Shown here piece by piece: positions 5,256 through 5,431 of a DNA stretch of 5,431 bases; position 1 is the first letter of the stretch; every line of letters starts with the position of its first letter. Source of the DNA: an uncultured Selenomonadales bacterium (GTDB lineage: Bacteria > Bacillota_C > Negativicutes > Selenomonadales > Selenomonadaceae); contig CALGGX010000367.1 in assembly GCA_937916025.1 (NCBI GenBank), positions 1 to 5,431 on the forward strand, written 5' to 3'. A program made the translations under genes and the position numbers. The notes beneath the pieces are model-generated. The model searched no databases. It was not told where the DNA came from and saw only the letters and a program-made list of their open reading frames with translations.

Positions 5256-5431
5256 TCACTTGTCATCGTCGAAAAGCGATTGTCGGTAAGAAGTGATGAT
5301 CAATCCGAGCAATGCCGCCGCGTAGAAGATCACGAAACTTACGGCGACCATGAAGAAGATTTTCGGCGAGATATGCACGGCAATATTCAACACGACGAAC
5401 AACATCGTCAAGCGGAGCGCAAGTCCGATCA
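5256..5431 (-). CDS. atpI: ATP synthase subunit I (AtpI family), C-terminal part only
   Basis: Only the last 57 codons and the TGA stop are in the window; the start lies beyond base 5431. The visible part has two hydrophobic segments (LRLTMLFVVLNIAVHI and FFMVAVSFVIFYAAALLGLI) joined by a short SPK turn, ending in a hydrophilic tail (TSYRQSLFDDDK). This topology and its position directly before atpB fit AtpI, the small membrane protein encoded first in many ATP synthase operons and thought to help c-ring assembly. AtpI sequences are poorly conserved, so the call leans on topology and gene order. The 33-base gap to atpB contains only the atpB ribosome binding site, so the two are surely one transcript. 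Confidence 0.8.
   Translation of the reverse strand, partial: IGLALRLTMLFVVLNIAVHISPKIFFMVAVSFVIFYAAALLGLIITSYRQSLFDDDK

Overview
The window looks like chromosome of an anaerobic or facultative bacterium with an outer membrane. It has a cytochrome c nitrite reductase, a Gram-positive-style atpI-atpB start to an ATP synthase operon, strong GGAGG-type ribosome binding sites and a CsgG-like exported protein. Together these fit a diderm Firmicute (Negativicutes, Selenomonas-like), but this is an inference from gene content and not a firm assignment. All six genes lie on the minus strand, so transcription runs from high to low coordinates.

From right to left: (i) 5256-5429 is the end of atpI and 4551-5222 is complete atpB, the F0 subunit a. 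(ii) A 119-bp element (4447-4565) has perfect 10-bp terminal inverted repeats and heptanucleotide tandem repeats. It supplies the last codons and stop of atpB and ends just before the next ribosome binding site. (iii) 3047-4435 is nrfA, the pentaheme ammonia-forming nitrite reductase. It sits where atpE and the remaining ATP synthase genes would be expected. (iv) 2886-3046 holds the nrfA terminator and then a consensus promoter (TTGACA and TATAAT) whose 20-bp spacer contains a run of eight C, which suggests phase variation. (v) 2885-1 is a tightly coupled operon of three exported proteins: two unrecognised secreted proteins (2025-2885 and 1111-2025) and a CsgG-like protein (1114 to beyond base 1).

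The CsgG-like gene appears mosaic. Its first ~230 codons match the TCG-rich codon style of the neighbours. Its last ~140 codons are more AT-rich, use different serine and alanine codons, and encode a coiled coil followed by a Glu/Gln/Pro-rich tail with an exact 33-bp tandem repeat that reaches the window edge.

Functionally, atpI/atpB and nrfA belong to energy metabolism (proton-driven ATP synthesis, and nitrite respiration to ammonium). The three-gene operon encodes envelope or surface proteins of unknown job, probably made together and perhaps switched on and off by slippage in the promoter C tract. No RNA genes, CRISPR arrays or complete insertion sequences were seen, and no gene was found on the plus strand.
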